Assembly: GCA_023639215.1 (NCBI GenBank)
Contig: CP097899.1
Coordinates: 3,158,001-3,222,000, forward strand
DNA from: Candidatus Pristimantibacillus lignocellulolyticus
GTDB taxonomy: Bacteria > Bacillota > Bacilli > Paenibacillales > Paenibacillaceae
DNA length: 64,000 nt
Direction: 5' to 3'
In this document: piece after piece, positions 17,050 through 25,930 of the stretch
Position numbering within the stretch: position 1 is the stretch's first letter
How the letters are laid out: each line of letters begins with the position of its first letter
The notes under the pieces: model-generated
What the model saw: the letters and a program-made list of their open reading frames with translations, nothing else
Database searches by the model: none
What the model was told of the DNA's origin: nothing
Translations under genes and position numbers: made by a program

Positions 17050-19191
17050 ATGAAGCAAGCACAAGCTATGCTTAAAAAAGTATACGGTTTTGATGAGTTT
17101 CGACCCGGACAAGAAGATATATTAAATAGCATATTGAGTGGTCAAGATACACTCGCTATCCTTCCGACAGGTGGAGGTAAATCAATTTGTTATCAAATAC
17201 CTGCCATGATATTACCAGGGACAACGCTTGTTATATCCCCATTAATATCTTTAATGAAAGACCAAGTAGACGCACTGAAACGTCTAGGCGTACCAGCAGC
17301 TTATTTGAATAGTTCATTAAGTGCAGAGCAGTATCGCAACACATTACGCAACGCATTTGACGGGGAATATCAGTTGTTATATATCGCACCAGAGCGTTTT
17401 GATGCTCCGATGTTTCAACAATTAACGGAACATCTAACGATTCCATTAATCGCAATCGATGAAGCTCACTGTGTGTCACAGTGGGGGCATGATTTCCGGC
17501 CAAGCTATCGTCAATTAGCATTAGCGATTTCGAGTATGAAGGATCGACCAATTGTAGCTGGATTTACCGCAACTGCGACTAACGAAGTTGCGGAAGATAT
17601 TGTTAATATGTTAGCCCTGCAAAATCCTGCACAATACGTTACAGGCTTTGCTAGACCCAATCTATCGTTATCTGTCGTTACAGGTGTGAATAAATATAGC
17701 TTTTTGAGCGAATTTCTGAAAGAACGAGAACAGCAATCAGGAATTGTATATACGGCAACACGTAAAGAAGCCGAGGCTGTACATGATCGACTTATAGAGA
17801 TGGGTTTTAGTGCTGAGTTGTATCATGGAGGGTTATCTGACCAAGCTCGAATGCAAGCTCAAGAGAAATACCGTTTTGATGAAAGTAAGATTATCGTAGC
17901 TACGAACGCATTTGGGATGGGGATAGATAAACCGAATGTTCGGTTTGTACTACATTGGCAGATGCCAGGCGATGTTGAATCTTATTATCAAGAGGCTGGA
18001 AGAGCTGGGCGTGATGGGGAAGAGAGTGAGTGCATCTTACTCTTTGAAGCAAGTGATCTTCATATTCAACGTTTTCTCATTGAACAAGGTATGGGTGATG
18101 AATCAAGAAAAGCTGTTCAAGCAGCAAAGCTTCATACGATGATGAACTACTGTCGTACCGATCAATGTTTGCAACAATATATTGTTGATTATTTCGGCGA
18201 AAGATCAGTTACTCCTTGTGGTAAATGTAGTAGTTGTCTAGATACGAGCGAGAAAATTGATCGTTCATTAGATGCTAAAATGGCTTTGTCATGCGTTGGA
18301 CGAATGAAAGGACGCTTTGGTGTGACGATGGCTGCGAAAGTGCTGAAAGGATCTCAAGATAAGCGACTACTTGCTTCAAGACTAGATCAACTATCAACCT
18401 ATGGGTTAATGAGACAATATTCAGAGAAGGATATTGCGGATTGGTTGAATTGGCTAGTTGCTGAGCAATATCTCGTACTTAGTGACGGACAATATCCTGT
18501 CGTTAATGTAACAGAAAGAGCATTGCCTGTTCTTAATGGTTCAGAAGAGGTATGGCAGCGTCGTAGAGGCAAAGTGAAACAATTACTTGCAAACTCATCA
18601 CAAGATGCCTCACCTATCTTTGAGAAGCTTAAGGCGTGGCGTAAAATTCAATCAACTACTGAGAATATTCCACCATTTATGATTTTCTCTGATGCGACAC
18701 TACGTCTTATTGCAGAAGCTCAACCAAAGAATATCGAGCAATTGCTAGAAGTCAAAGGTATTGGACAAGCAAAAGCTGCGAAATATGGTGAAGCTGTAAT
18801 GGCGGAGTATGCTAAGGAAGATGCAGAAGTAGTTGAGGAGCTTGATCTAGCTGAACTTGCTATGCAACATCAACGAGCATCCCGTCAATCATCTACAGAG
18901 TCAAGTCATCTAATTAGCTATGAAAATTATGTGGCTGGAAATTCGATAGAACAAATCGCGAGCGAACGACAGCTCTCGCAGCAGACGGTTGAGAAGCACA
19001 TATTACGTGCTGCGGAGGAAGGACATCCATTGGATTGGGAGTCATTGCTTTCAGCGGAGGATGAAGCTTTAATAATGGCAGTTCTTCCTGAGGTAGATGC
19101 AAGTTTACTAAGAAACATTAAGGAAGCATTACCTGATCATATTAGTTATTTTCAAATCCAAGTAGCGTTGACGAAACGTAGTCTGCAATAG
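17050..19191 (+). CDS. recQ: ATP-dependent DNA helicase RecQ
   Basis: A 3'-5' DNA helicase of recombination and repair. It is 713 residues with the full RecQ layout. The helicase core carries ILPTGGGKS (Walker A, about residue 40) and IDEAHCVSQWGHDFRPSY (DEAH and aromatic loop, about 137). A zinc site is in CRTDQCLQQ..CGKCSSC (about 373-400). A winged-helix RQC region follows (about 410-510), then an HRDC domain (about 520-595, IEQLLEVKGIGQAKAAKYGE). A C-terminal helix-turn-helix (about 620-665, SIEQIASERQLSQQTVEKH) is common in Firmicute RecQ. It stands alone between terminators. Confidence 0.95.
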   Translation: MKQAQAMLKKVYGFDEFRPGQEDILNSILSGQDTLAILPTGGGKSICYQIPAMILPGTTLVISPLISLMKDQVDALKRLGVPAAYLNSSLSAEQYRNTLRNAFDGEYQLLYIAPERFDAPMFQQLTEHLTIPLIAIDEAHCVSQWGHDFRPSYRQLALAISSMKDRPIVAGFTATATNEVAEDIVNMLALQNPAQYVTGFARPNLSLSVVTGVNKYSFLSEFLKEREQQSGIVYTATRKEAEAVHDRLIEMGFSAELYHGGLSDQARMQAQEKYRFDESKIIVATNAFGMGIDKPNVRFVLHWQMPGDVESYYQEAGRAGRDGEESECILLFEASDLHIQRFLIEQGMGDESRKAVQAAKLHTMMNYCRTDQCLQQYIVDYFGERSVTPCGKCSSCLDTSEKIDRSLDAKMALSCVGRMKGRFGVTMAAKVLKGSQDKRLLASRLDQLSTYGLMRQYSEKDIADWLNWLVAEQYLVLSDGQYPVVNVTERALPVLNGSEEVWQRRRGKVKQLLANSSQDASPIFEKLKAWRKIQSTTENIPPFMIFSDATLRLIAEAQPKNIEQLLEVKGIGQAKAAKYGEAVMAEYAKEDAEVVEELDLAELAMQHQRASRQSSTESSHLISYENYVAGNSIEQIASERQLSQQTVEKHILRAAEEGHPLDWESLLSAEDEALIMAVLPEVDASLLRNIKEALPDHISYFQIQVALTKRSLQ

Positions 19192-19279
19192 AAAGATTTT
19201 ATAATCACTTCAAAGTGTTTCCGGAAATAATAATCGAGAAGATAAGATTCGGGGCACTGGTAGGATGCTCCATGAATTC

Positions 19280-19346
19280 AAACCAAATCGATTCTCTTAT
19301 TTGTATTGTTTATCATACACGAGAGAGAAGAGATTTGGTTTTTTTG
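19280..19346 (+). terminator. Terminator after recQ
   Basis: AAACCAAATC pairs with GATTTGGTTT, with TTCTCT/AGAGAA inside, followed by a run of T residues. Confidence 0.7.
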
Positions 19347-19469
19347 TAATTAGATGTAGATTGTCTTTTAGAGGCTTATGGGACATTTCAATACTAGGTG
19401 AATTTCGAAATGAAGGTAGTGGTAATATTTGTTAAATTATGATACAAGTTTGATAAGGGGAGCTGTAAT

Positions 19470-19619
19470 ATGGGTGTGAAATTCACAGTAATATTCAATA
19501 ATAATATGATGATTTTTTAATAGCTTAAAAGGTTCCAAGAAGATGTGTTGAATGACTGGAATGAGTATACCGCTAATCAGACGACATTGGAATGGATTTT
19601 CATTTGGCAATTCGATTAA
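19470..19619 (+). pseudogene. Short decayed reading frame with in-frame stops
   Basis: ATG 19470 follows GGGGAG and reads MGVKFTVIFNNNMMIF, then two consecutive stops, then continues in the same frame as LKRFQEDVLNDWNEYTANQT and onward to a stop at 19617. The tail reads like protein, and the start has a proper ribosome-binding site. I do not recognise it. It sits directly before another broken gene, so this patch looks like decaying accessory DNA. The reading could also be chance in A+T-rich sequence. Confidence 0.3.
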
Positions 19620-19642
19620 CCCTGAAATAATAGGAGGAAACG

Positions 19643-20162
19643 ATGAAAAGCTTCTGCTTATAATATTTTCAATCACTTTGTTAAGTATCTGCGTCTATTT
19701 TTTAGTTAAATTTAACGATGATGAAGTGGTCAAAATCAGATTTGAACGACATGGTGCCCATGGGGATGAAATAATGTTAATGGTATCTGAATCAGGTAAG
19801 TTAGACACATATGTGAGTCATAGTAAGATTGGAAGTGATGATGTTGATAAGTGGACACAGGCAGACGCTACACATAAAGAAACAACAATTACTTTGGATC
19901 AACTAAAAGAGATTAAAAAAATTGCAAGTGAGGTTTTTTGGCAGCAATGGTTTTTTATGATGGTCATATCATATGGGACGATATCGAAGGATATTGGTAT
20001 CGTATCGTGAACATTCAGGGTAAAGAATATGATTTTTACAATTATCCTTATAGCGAAAATGGTCTTAATCAACTCGTTGAAATGGTAGTTAAGCTTTCAC
20101 CAATTGAAATTGAATTAGATAATAAAGGAAATGTTATTTCAGTTGGAGGAGTAGTGCAGTAA
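19643..20162 (+). pseudogene. Frameshifted gene for a small membrane-anchored protein
   Basis: AGGAGG at 19633 precedes ATG 19643, but the frame stops after six codons. Adding one A to the A4 run gives MKKLLLIIFSITLLSICVYF and continues cleanly. A second break at the T6 run (19934-19939) is repaired by one added T, giving ASEVFLAAMVFYDGHIIWDD and on to the stop at 20160. The restored protein of about 173 residues has one N-terminal membrane segment and a soluble domain of no recognised family. Two single-base losses in homopolymers suggest either sequencing error or a true pseudogene. Confidence 0.6.
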
Positions 20163-20221
20163 GGATAATGTGGGGGCATAGCCGACTCGGTAATTAGAAA
20201 TGACGAAAGGGGGAATGGTTT

Positions 20222-20554
20222 ATGATTAATTGTTATTGTCCAGGTTGTAAAATAAAAATACCATTTAAGCATTATTACTTTGGAAAAATGTATGGTCCGT
20301 ATATATGCAAGTACTGTAATAGATTGCTTAAATGGAATAGGTATCGCATTTATTCATATATTACCCCATTCTTTATTACTATTGGTTATGGATTTATATT
20401 AGGAGTGATCATTGAAATACAAAGCAAGAGTCTCTACTTTTATCGTTTAGGAGCAATCTCATATATTATTCTTGCCATAATGTCGTTTTTTTTAAGTCAA
20501 TTACTTTATCCTAATTCTTTGTCAATAAAAGAAGAGGTGGTAGAAAGTGAATAA
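20222..20554 (+). CDS. Small zinc-ribbon membrane protein (cxxc_20_cxxc type)
   Basis: A 110-residue protein with an N-terminal CPGC and CKYC pair about 20 residues apart, followed by two hydrophobic segments (about 42-62 and 75-95). This matches the small family described as cxxc_20_cxxc, which has a likely metal-binding knuckle facing the cytoplasm and an unknown role. The ribosome-binding site is AAAGGGGG. Its 3' end overlaps the next gene by eight bases, so the two are translationally coupled. Confidence 0.65.
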   Translation: MINCYCPGCKIKIPFKHYYFGKMYGPYICKYCNRLLKWNRYRIYSYITPFFITIGYGFILGVIIEIQSKSLYFYRLGAISYIILAIMSFFLSQLLYPNSLSIKEEVVESE

Positions 20555-21059
20555 CGATTGTGAAGTTAATGTTATAAGTCCAATATTACCGGGGGTAGGT
20601 ATTGGAATTTTCACTTTGAAAAATCATATCAAAAATTATTACGACATACTAAAATATTACACAGTCGATAAGTTAGATCCATATTGTGAGGATGATCGAA
20701 AATATGCATTTCTTCGATCACCATTTCAAATGGTTTTTTGTATTGCTGATTGTGTGCATGTAGTCTTTCATACTATGAATGGAAAACTAATTGAAGTAAC
20801 AGTGCTAAATGGGTATAAAGGATGTTTTAATAATAGAATTTATGTAGGTATGCCACTTTCAAAGTTTATTGAACTAGAACCAGAATTCTTTTGTGATGTA
20901 GCTGCAGGAATAGAATGTTATAAGCATCCACAAATTAAAGGTATCTCAATTAATCATGATCCCTATTTCAAAATTGTTGAATCTATCTCTGTTTATGTAG
21001 AAGAGATGTATGATGAAAACCTTGAACAAATTAGAAAATTTGAGAGAGGAGATTGGTAA
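20547..21059 (+). CDS. Protein of unknown function
   Basis: A 170-residue soluble protein starting at GTG 20547, inside the end of the preceding membrane protein, with AGAGG upstream. It has no membrane segment and no signal peptide. It contains many aromatic residues and several cysteines (CEDD, CIADCVHVVF, CFNN, CDVAAGIECY). The pattern GMPLSKFIELEP suggests a mixed alpha/beta domain. I do not recognise the family. The composition and setting recall orphan immunity-like genes, but nothing here proves that. Confidence 0.6.
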   Translation: MNNDCEVNVISPILPGVGIGIFTLKNHIKNYYDILKYYTVDKLDPYCEDDRKYAFLRSPFQMVFCIADCVHVVFHTMNGKLIEVTVLNGYKGCFNNRIYVGMPLSKFIELEPEFFCDVAAGIECYKHPQIKGISINHDPYFKIVESISVYVEEMYDENLEQIRKFERGDW

Positions 21060-21179
21060 TAGGTTAGTTAACGCCTTTTAATCTTCAGCCGTTTCATATA
21101 TAGTATAGTGTAGCTTATATGTAATGATTGTGAAGAAAATAACAAGCTGATCAGACAACTTTAAAGGAGGCGAAATCCC

Positions 21180-22262
21180 ATGGGGAATGACCATACTAAG
21201 ACATCGAAGAGAAAAGATGAGCATATATCGATCTGTCTTCAAGAAGATGTACAAGCAGATGGAATTAGTAATGGACTGGAGCAATGGAGATTCAAACACA
21301 ATCCGCTTCCTAATATAGATTTTCAAGATATTGATCTCCCTACAATGATATTCAACAAAAAAGTCGCAACGCCGTTATTAATTAGTTCGATGACAGGAGG
21401 AACTGAACTTGCCTCTAGAATTAATCAACAGTTAGCAATTGCTGCAGAGGAGCGAGGTTGGTCTCTTGCTCTAGGTTCGATGCGTGCAGCGATTGAGAAT
21501 GAGGAACTTGCATATAGCTTTCAAATGAGAAAATTTGCTCCGACGATTCCAATTATTGCAAATGTTGGTTTAGTTCAATTGAATTATGGGGTTACAAATG
21601 ATCAGTGTCTACGCCTCGTAGAACTTTCTGAAGCAGATGCGCTAGTATTTCATATGAATAGTATGCAAGAAGTATTTCAACCTGAAGGAGATACGAATTT
21701 TGCTGATCTATTACGAAAGTTAGAGACAGTTATTAAGGAAACCGACATACCGATTGGTGTGAAAGAAGTGGGCTGGGGAATAGACGGCGAAACAGCTAAA
21801 GCATTGCAAAATATTGGCGTACAATTTATTGATGTAGCTGGAGCAGGTGGTACATCTTGGAGTCAAGTTGAGCGATATCGCACATCATCGAAAATCCAAT
21901 ATGCAGCGGCAAGTAGCTTTGCCGACTGGGGCTTAAGTACAGCAGATAGCATTAGAGAAGTATCTGCCGAGGCAAGTGAATGCCTTATTCTCGGTAGTGG
22001 TGGGTTACACACTGGTGTTGATGCTGCAAAGGCTATAGCTTTAGGTGCACATGTGGCAGGGTTTGGGCGAACTTTACTTCAGTATGCAGTTCAGTCCATT
22101 GACGATCAGTCATTATCAATACCACAATTAATGAGCCCGAAAGAACTGTCATTACTGCAACATATGGAGAAGATTGAGTATGAATTAAAGGTAGCGATGT
22201 TTGGTATTGGTGCTGAAACAATAACACAATTAAAAAAGCATGATCGACTTATTCGTCAATAA
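21180..22262 (+). CDS. fni: Isopentenyl-diphosphate delta-isomerase, type 2
   Basis: An FMN-dependent enzyme interconverting isopentenyl and dimethylallyl diphosphate. It is 360 residues. RKDEHISICL near the start, SSMTGGTELASRINQQLA (about 70), LGSMRAAIEN, NVGLVQLNYG and VDVAGAGGTSW-like IDVAGAGGTSW (about 220) are family hallmarks of the FMN-binding TIM barrel. The ribosome-binding site is AAAGGAGG. It supplies the same pathway as IspG (50157-51266). The gene ends inside a terminator shared with the convergent gerA operon. Confidence 0.93.
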   Translation: MGNDHTKTSKRKDEHISICLQEDVQADGISNGLEQWRFKHNPLPNIDFQDIDLPTMIFNKKVATPLLISSMTGGTELASRINQQLAIAAEERGWSLALGSMRAAIENEELAYSFQMRKFAPTIPIIANVGLVQLNYGVTNDQCLRLVELSEADALVFHMNSMQEVFQPEGDTNFADLLRKLETVIKETDIPIGVKEVGWGIDGETAKALQNIGVQFIDVAGAGGTSWSQVERYRTSSKIQYAAASSFADWGLSTADSIREVSAEASECLILGSGGLHTGVDAAKAIALGAHVAGFGRTLLQYAVQSIDDQSLSIPQLMSPKELSLLQHMEKIEYELKVAMFGIGAETITQLKKHDRLIRQ

Positions 22263-22279
22263 GTTGATCATGCTTTTTT
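22232..22279. terminator. Bidirectional terminator overlapping the fni stop
   Basis: AAAAAAGCATGATC pairs with GATCATGCTTTTTT, extended by ACTTATT/AATAAGT. The fni stop codon lies in the loop-proximal part, so the terminator is partly coding. Confidence 0.9.
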
Positions 22280-22282
22280 GTG

Positions 22283-23380
22283 CTATCGTAACAATCCTGC
22301 TCCTTGTGTTATCATCTTCGTCTCAACTTTGAATATCATCCTCTTGTAAATGTCCGGCCAATTTTCATCAAAGTCCGCTAGATCATAGGTAGCTCTGTAT
22401 CGTAACCCAAAACCTAAAGGATCTACACCTGATTCTTGAATTTTTACAAGTAACTGCTGACATTTTTCTGAATATGCATTTTGTAACTCCTTAAGCACTT
22501 TATGTTGATCTTCAGATTTTTCGTTAACAGGTTCTTCTTCAAAAGTCACAGCCTGTTTAATCTTCATAATAACAGTAGGCTGTTCTTCATTTGATATGGA
22601 ATATTTAGTTTTTACGTTATTTAATGATACGACGTAAGGCGGACTTGGGAATGAACCGAAAACATTTGTAATCTTTAAATGCCCAGATATTTGATTAAAT
22701 AGTTGCGTTTCTTCTGGGGTTAGAATAAGGTTGATTTTTTCTTTATTAAGTAAAGCGACACGATTTACAACATAGGTAGTATCGTTCTGAATTTCAACTA
22801 TAGGTAGAATGGGATCGAGACCTTTTTCATTAACTCTTCGGAAAAGATCGGTCAAAAGCTCTACATAAGTAAATGATGATTCAGTGGCATCATTACTGAA
22901 AAATAGATTCAAGGAGTTGCCTGGGAAACGTTCAACGGTTGGTTGCTTGGCAATGACACCTTCAGCGCTAGGTGACCCAATGCCAAGGGCTGCGATGTTC
23001 TGGATATCTCTTCGTCTCGACATCCAATACACAACATCTTGAATATTACGATTAGCCATCTCTTCACCGATAAGAAATACATTGCAATGGCCGAAATCGA
23101 TCTCTTTATCTACTTGTGCTTTCAGCATTCGCACACCTTCAGCAATAGTTGCACTGTTTATCGCTTCGATTTGAGTTTTTGAATTACCAGGATCAATGCT
23201 GACCGAGGGTACAGCTAGCTTTATCGTTATCCGAAATGGCTTCTCATCATCACCAGAATAGTCAATGCCAGTACCAACAACAAAGTAGCGTTTATCAATA
23301 TCTTTGAATCCACATCCACTGAGAAGTAAGAAACAAATCATATAAAGAAAAATGGTACTAAGAAGCAGCTTCTTTCTCAT
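22283..23380 (-). CDS. gerAC: Spore germination receptor subunit C (Ger(x)C lipoprotein)
   Basis: The C subunit of a GerA-type germinant receptor in the spore inner membrane. It is 365 residues with a lipoprotein signal (LLLSGC, Cys about residue 23). The typical GerAC start FVVGTGIDYS.. follows, then MSRRRDIQNIAALGI and the C-terminal domain GFGLRYRATYDL. It overlaps gerAB by 23 bases. Third gene of gerAA-gerAB-gerAC. The germinant cannot be predicted from sequence. Confidence 0.93.
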   Translation of the reverse strand: MRKKLLLSTIFLYMICFLLLSGCGFKDIDKRYFVVGTGIDYSGDDEKPFRITIKLAVPSVSIDPGNSKTQIEAINSATIAEGVRMLKAQVDKEIDFGHCNVFLIGEEMANRNIQDVVYWMSRRRDIQNIAALGIGSPSAEGVIAKQPTVERFPGNSLNLFFSNDATESSFTYVELLTDLFRRVNEKGLDPILPIVEIQNDTTYVVNRVALLNKEKINLILTPEETQLFNQISGHLKITNVFGSFPSPPYVVSLNNVKTKYSISNEEQPTVIMKIKQAVTFEEEPVNEKSEDQHKVLKELQNAYSEKCQQLLVKIQESGVDPLGFGLRYRATYDLADFDENWPDIYKRMIFKVETKMITQGAGLLR

Positions 23381-24476
23381 ACTTTCTCACCTTTTTCCTA
23401 CTTAAAATAAAGATCCAAGTTGTTGTTAATGTTTCCGAAAACAATCTAAATATTAGAAAGTAAGATGAGAATTTTAACATTTGGCCATCCTTAACCCTTA
23501 ACATTATGACAAATGTTATGATAATAATGCTTCCTGCAATAATATAGTTTCGAATAGGTGCCTTCTTCTCATCAGGATTTACAACATTGTTCGGAATAAT
23601 TGTTCTAATATATTCAATAACCATATGCCATCCAACCATAGTAAACGTTAGTGAAAGGTTGATGAGCACAATGAGGAAAACGAATAACATTCGCTCAATA
23701 AAGCCATACATCATACGAGTGGAATCCGCAGTTGCACTCCATAGAAAAATATAATGAGCTACCGTTTCAGTTCCATGTATCCCAATCGGTACAAAAAATG
23801 TAATTAATAATACGACAAACGCAATGATTGGATATAACCATATGTATTTGAATTTGAAATTTGGTGGTAATATTCGGTTGAAAAGACCCATATTCAAATA
23901 GCCCGTAAATACAAAAGTGGCACAAGCAAATGAAAGTAACGTTGGCATGTGATCAACATGATTAGCAATGACATGTATAGCGTCCCAATCCATCAATGGG
24001 TTTTTAATTGTTTTGTACATAACGAAAGCGATAACTGGAAGGCTCAGCACCAATGATATTTCTAAGATGAAAGCAATACTGACGGTTGAGCGAGTCGCCG
24101 CATAAGCACAAATTAATAACAGTAACATAAGCATGACATATTGATTAGCATTAGGGTTCAAAAAGCTAGTAATGATCACCGCATAGGTAGAAATAACTAA
24201 TGCTCCAGCTATACCAATAAGTATTGCTTTATAGACCATAACTATGTTTACTATCCACTTTGGGTAGAAAAGGCTGAATATTTCAGGTAAACCTTTACCT
24301 GGAAATTTCGATAAACTTGACGTGAACATATATAGAAATATATATCCGAAAATCGGACTTAGAGCAATCGAAATAACAGCACCACCGTATCGATCAGATG
24401 TCAAAAAGTAGGGGATAAGTAACATCAAATTTGTAAAGCAAACAATAAAGTAGTTGTAGAAAAAGTATCGATTCAT
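23358..24476 (-). CDS. gerAB: Spore germination receptor subunit B (amino acid permease-like)
   Basis: The B subunit of the germinant receptor, thought to bind the germinant. It is 372 residues with about ten hydrophobic segments, related to the APC superfamily of single-component amino acid transporters. It begins directly with membrane segment 1 (YFFYNYFIVCFTNLMLL). The start ATG overlaps the gerAA stop by four bases (ATGA), the usual coupling in ger operons. Confidence 0.92.
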   Translation of the reverse strand: MNRYFFYNYFIVCFTNLMLLIPYFLTSDRYGGAVISIALSPIFGYIFLYMFTSSLSKFPGKGLPEIFSLFYPKWIVNIVMVYKAILIGIAGALVISTYAVIITSFLNPNANQYVMLMLLLLICAYAATRSTVSIAFILEISLVLSLPVIAFVMYKTIKNPLMDWDAIHVIANHVDHMPTLLSFACATFVFTGYLNMGLFNRILPPNFKFKYIWLYPIIAFVVLLITFFVPIGIHGTETVAHYIFLWSATADSTRMMYGFIERMLFVFLIVLINLSLTFTMVGWHMVIEYIRTIIPNNVVNPDEKKAPIRNYIIAGSIIIITFVIMLRVKDGQMLKFSSYFLIFRLFSETLTTTWIFILSRKKVRKYEKEAAS

Positions 24477-25810
24477 CTTGCACCTGCCTGTCCAATATCT
24501 CCTTCTTGCGGAGTGAATTTACCACGTAATCGGAAATAATACTCACCAAAACTTCTCATATTACACAAATATACAATATAGAAGTATAACCCTACGCATA
24601 CGCCAGATAAGCCGAAGAAAATGGCAATAATGATAATCGGATACTTCAAGAATCTAACTGCCAATGTCATTGAATATACTGGAAGCACAAAATTACTAAT
24701 GGCCATAAGTGAAGTTACAATGATCATTACACTACTCACTAATCCAGCTTGTTGAATAGCACTACCAAGTATTAGACCGCCGACGGTTGTCGATGCTGGC
24801 CCGATAAATCTCGGAATACGGATACTTGATTCCAATAGCATTTCAATCATAACGAGCATAATGAATACTTCAATGAATGATGGATATGGAACAACAGATC
24901 GACTCGCGACGAGAGAGAAGGCGAGTTGAAGTCGGAAAATTTCCGGGTTATAGGATAAGACAGCAATATATAGCCCTGGCAAAGACACTGTAATGAACAG
25001 CGCGATATACCGCACCACAATAAGGAGTCTAGTCATCCAGAATGACTCGTAGTGATCCTCAACAGCATGGATAAAGTCAAAGAATGTAACAGGTAAAATA
25101 AGCGCGTATTGAGAACCTTTTAGGATAAGCACAATTTTCCCAAGTGACAATGCTCTCGAAATACGATCGACTCTTTCAGTCATAAGTAATGTAGGGAATA
25201 ACTGATATTTTTTGCTGGAAAGTAATCGTTCAAGCTCTCCAGTTGAATTAATTAAATCCAAATGAATCGCCTCTATTTTATTCATTACAAGTTTCAATGT
25301 ATCTTGATTTGCTTTTCTTTGGTCATATAAAATATAAAGACTAGTCTGCGATATTGTACCTACTTGTGTTTGATCAATTGTAAGTTCTGGTGACATATAT
25401 GAGTTGCGAATTAGATTGAGGGCTATGATCGGATCCTCACTAATGGAATGTTGCGGACCGCGAATAGTGCTTTCAACTTGTGTTACAGGTGCGTCGTTAT
25501 ATTTATAATGCATCGCATCGAATGCGTAGATTACATTTTGATGTTCTATCAAAGCTTGTCCACGTAAGATTAGATCTACCCAACTAGCAGGGTCCTCGAC
25601 GATATAAAAGTTAGAATTAGATTGAAACAAACTTGAAATAGGATATTCATTTTTAGAAAAAGGAACAGTAATAAATTTATGAACTTTCGCTTCATCAACC
25701 AACGGCAAGTAAAAAGCAAGTTCAATCGTTTGTTTGTTGATGGGATGTTTTAGTTCTTTTTGAATGAGGTCTTCCGATGGTGATAAGATAACTTTTAATC
25801 GTTCAAGCAT
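24473..25810 (-). CDS. gerAA: Spore germination receptor subunit A
   Basis: The A subunit, recently described for the family as an oligomeric ion channel opened by germinant. It has an N-terminal soluble domain (about 1-240) and a C-terminal membrane domain with several helices. The conserved block RSVVPYPSFIEVFIMLVMIE is followed by GPASTTVGGLILG. At 446 residues it is slightly shorter than many homologues. I prefer ATG 25810, preceded by GGTGG. An in-frame GTG at 25819 overlaps that site. First gene of the operon, 31 bases behind a sigma-G-type promoter. Confidence 0.92.
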   Translation of the reverse strand: MLERLKVILSPSEDLIQKELKHPINKQTIELAFYLPLVDEAKVHKFITVPFSKNEYPISSLFQSNSNFYIVEDPASWVDLILRGQALIEHQNVIYAFDAMHYKYNDAPVTQVESTIRGPQHSISEDPIIALNLIRNSYMSPELTIDQTQVGTISQTSLYILYDQRKANQDTLKLVMNKIEAIHLDLINSTGELERLLSSKKYQLFPTLLMTERVDRISRALSLGKIVLILKGSQYALILPVTFFDFIHAVEDHYESFWMTRLLIVVRYIALFITVSLPGLYIAVLSYNPEIFRLQLAFSLVASRSVVPYPSFIEVFIMLVMIEMLLESSIRIPRFIGPASTTVGGLILGSAIQQAGLVSSVMIIVTSLMAISNFVLPVYSMTLAVRFLKYPIIIIAIFFGLSGVCVGLYFYIVYLCNMRSFGEYYFRLRGKFTPQEGDIGQAGAR

Positions 25811-25840
25811 TGTACCCACCCTTTTCCAAATAATTAAAGG

Positions 25841-25869
25841 TAGTATGCGCTATTTTTCCTAAACTATGC
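25841..25869 (-). promoter_or_regulatory. Sigma-G-type promoter of the gerA operon
   Basis: On the minus strand, GCATA, a 17-base spacer and CATACTA match the known forespore sigma-G consensus (GHATR, then CATNHTA). This placement fits the forespore expression of germinant receptors. Confidence 0.7.
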
Positions 25870-25930
25870 TAAAATGACCGTGATTATATATGACTGACCA
25901 AGACTATTGCAGAAGGTTGGGGAGAGTAAG

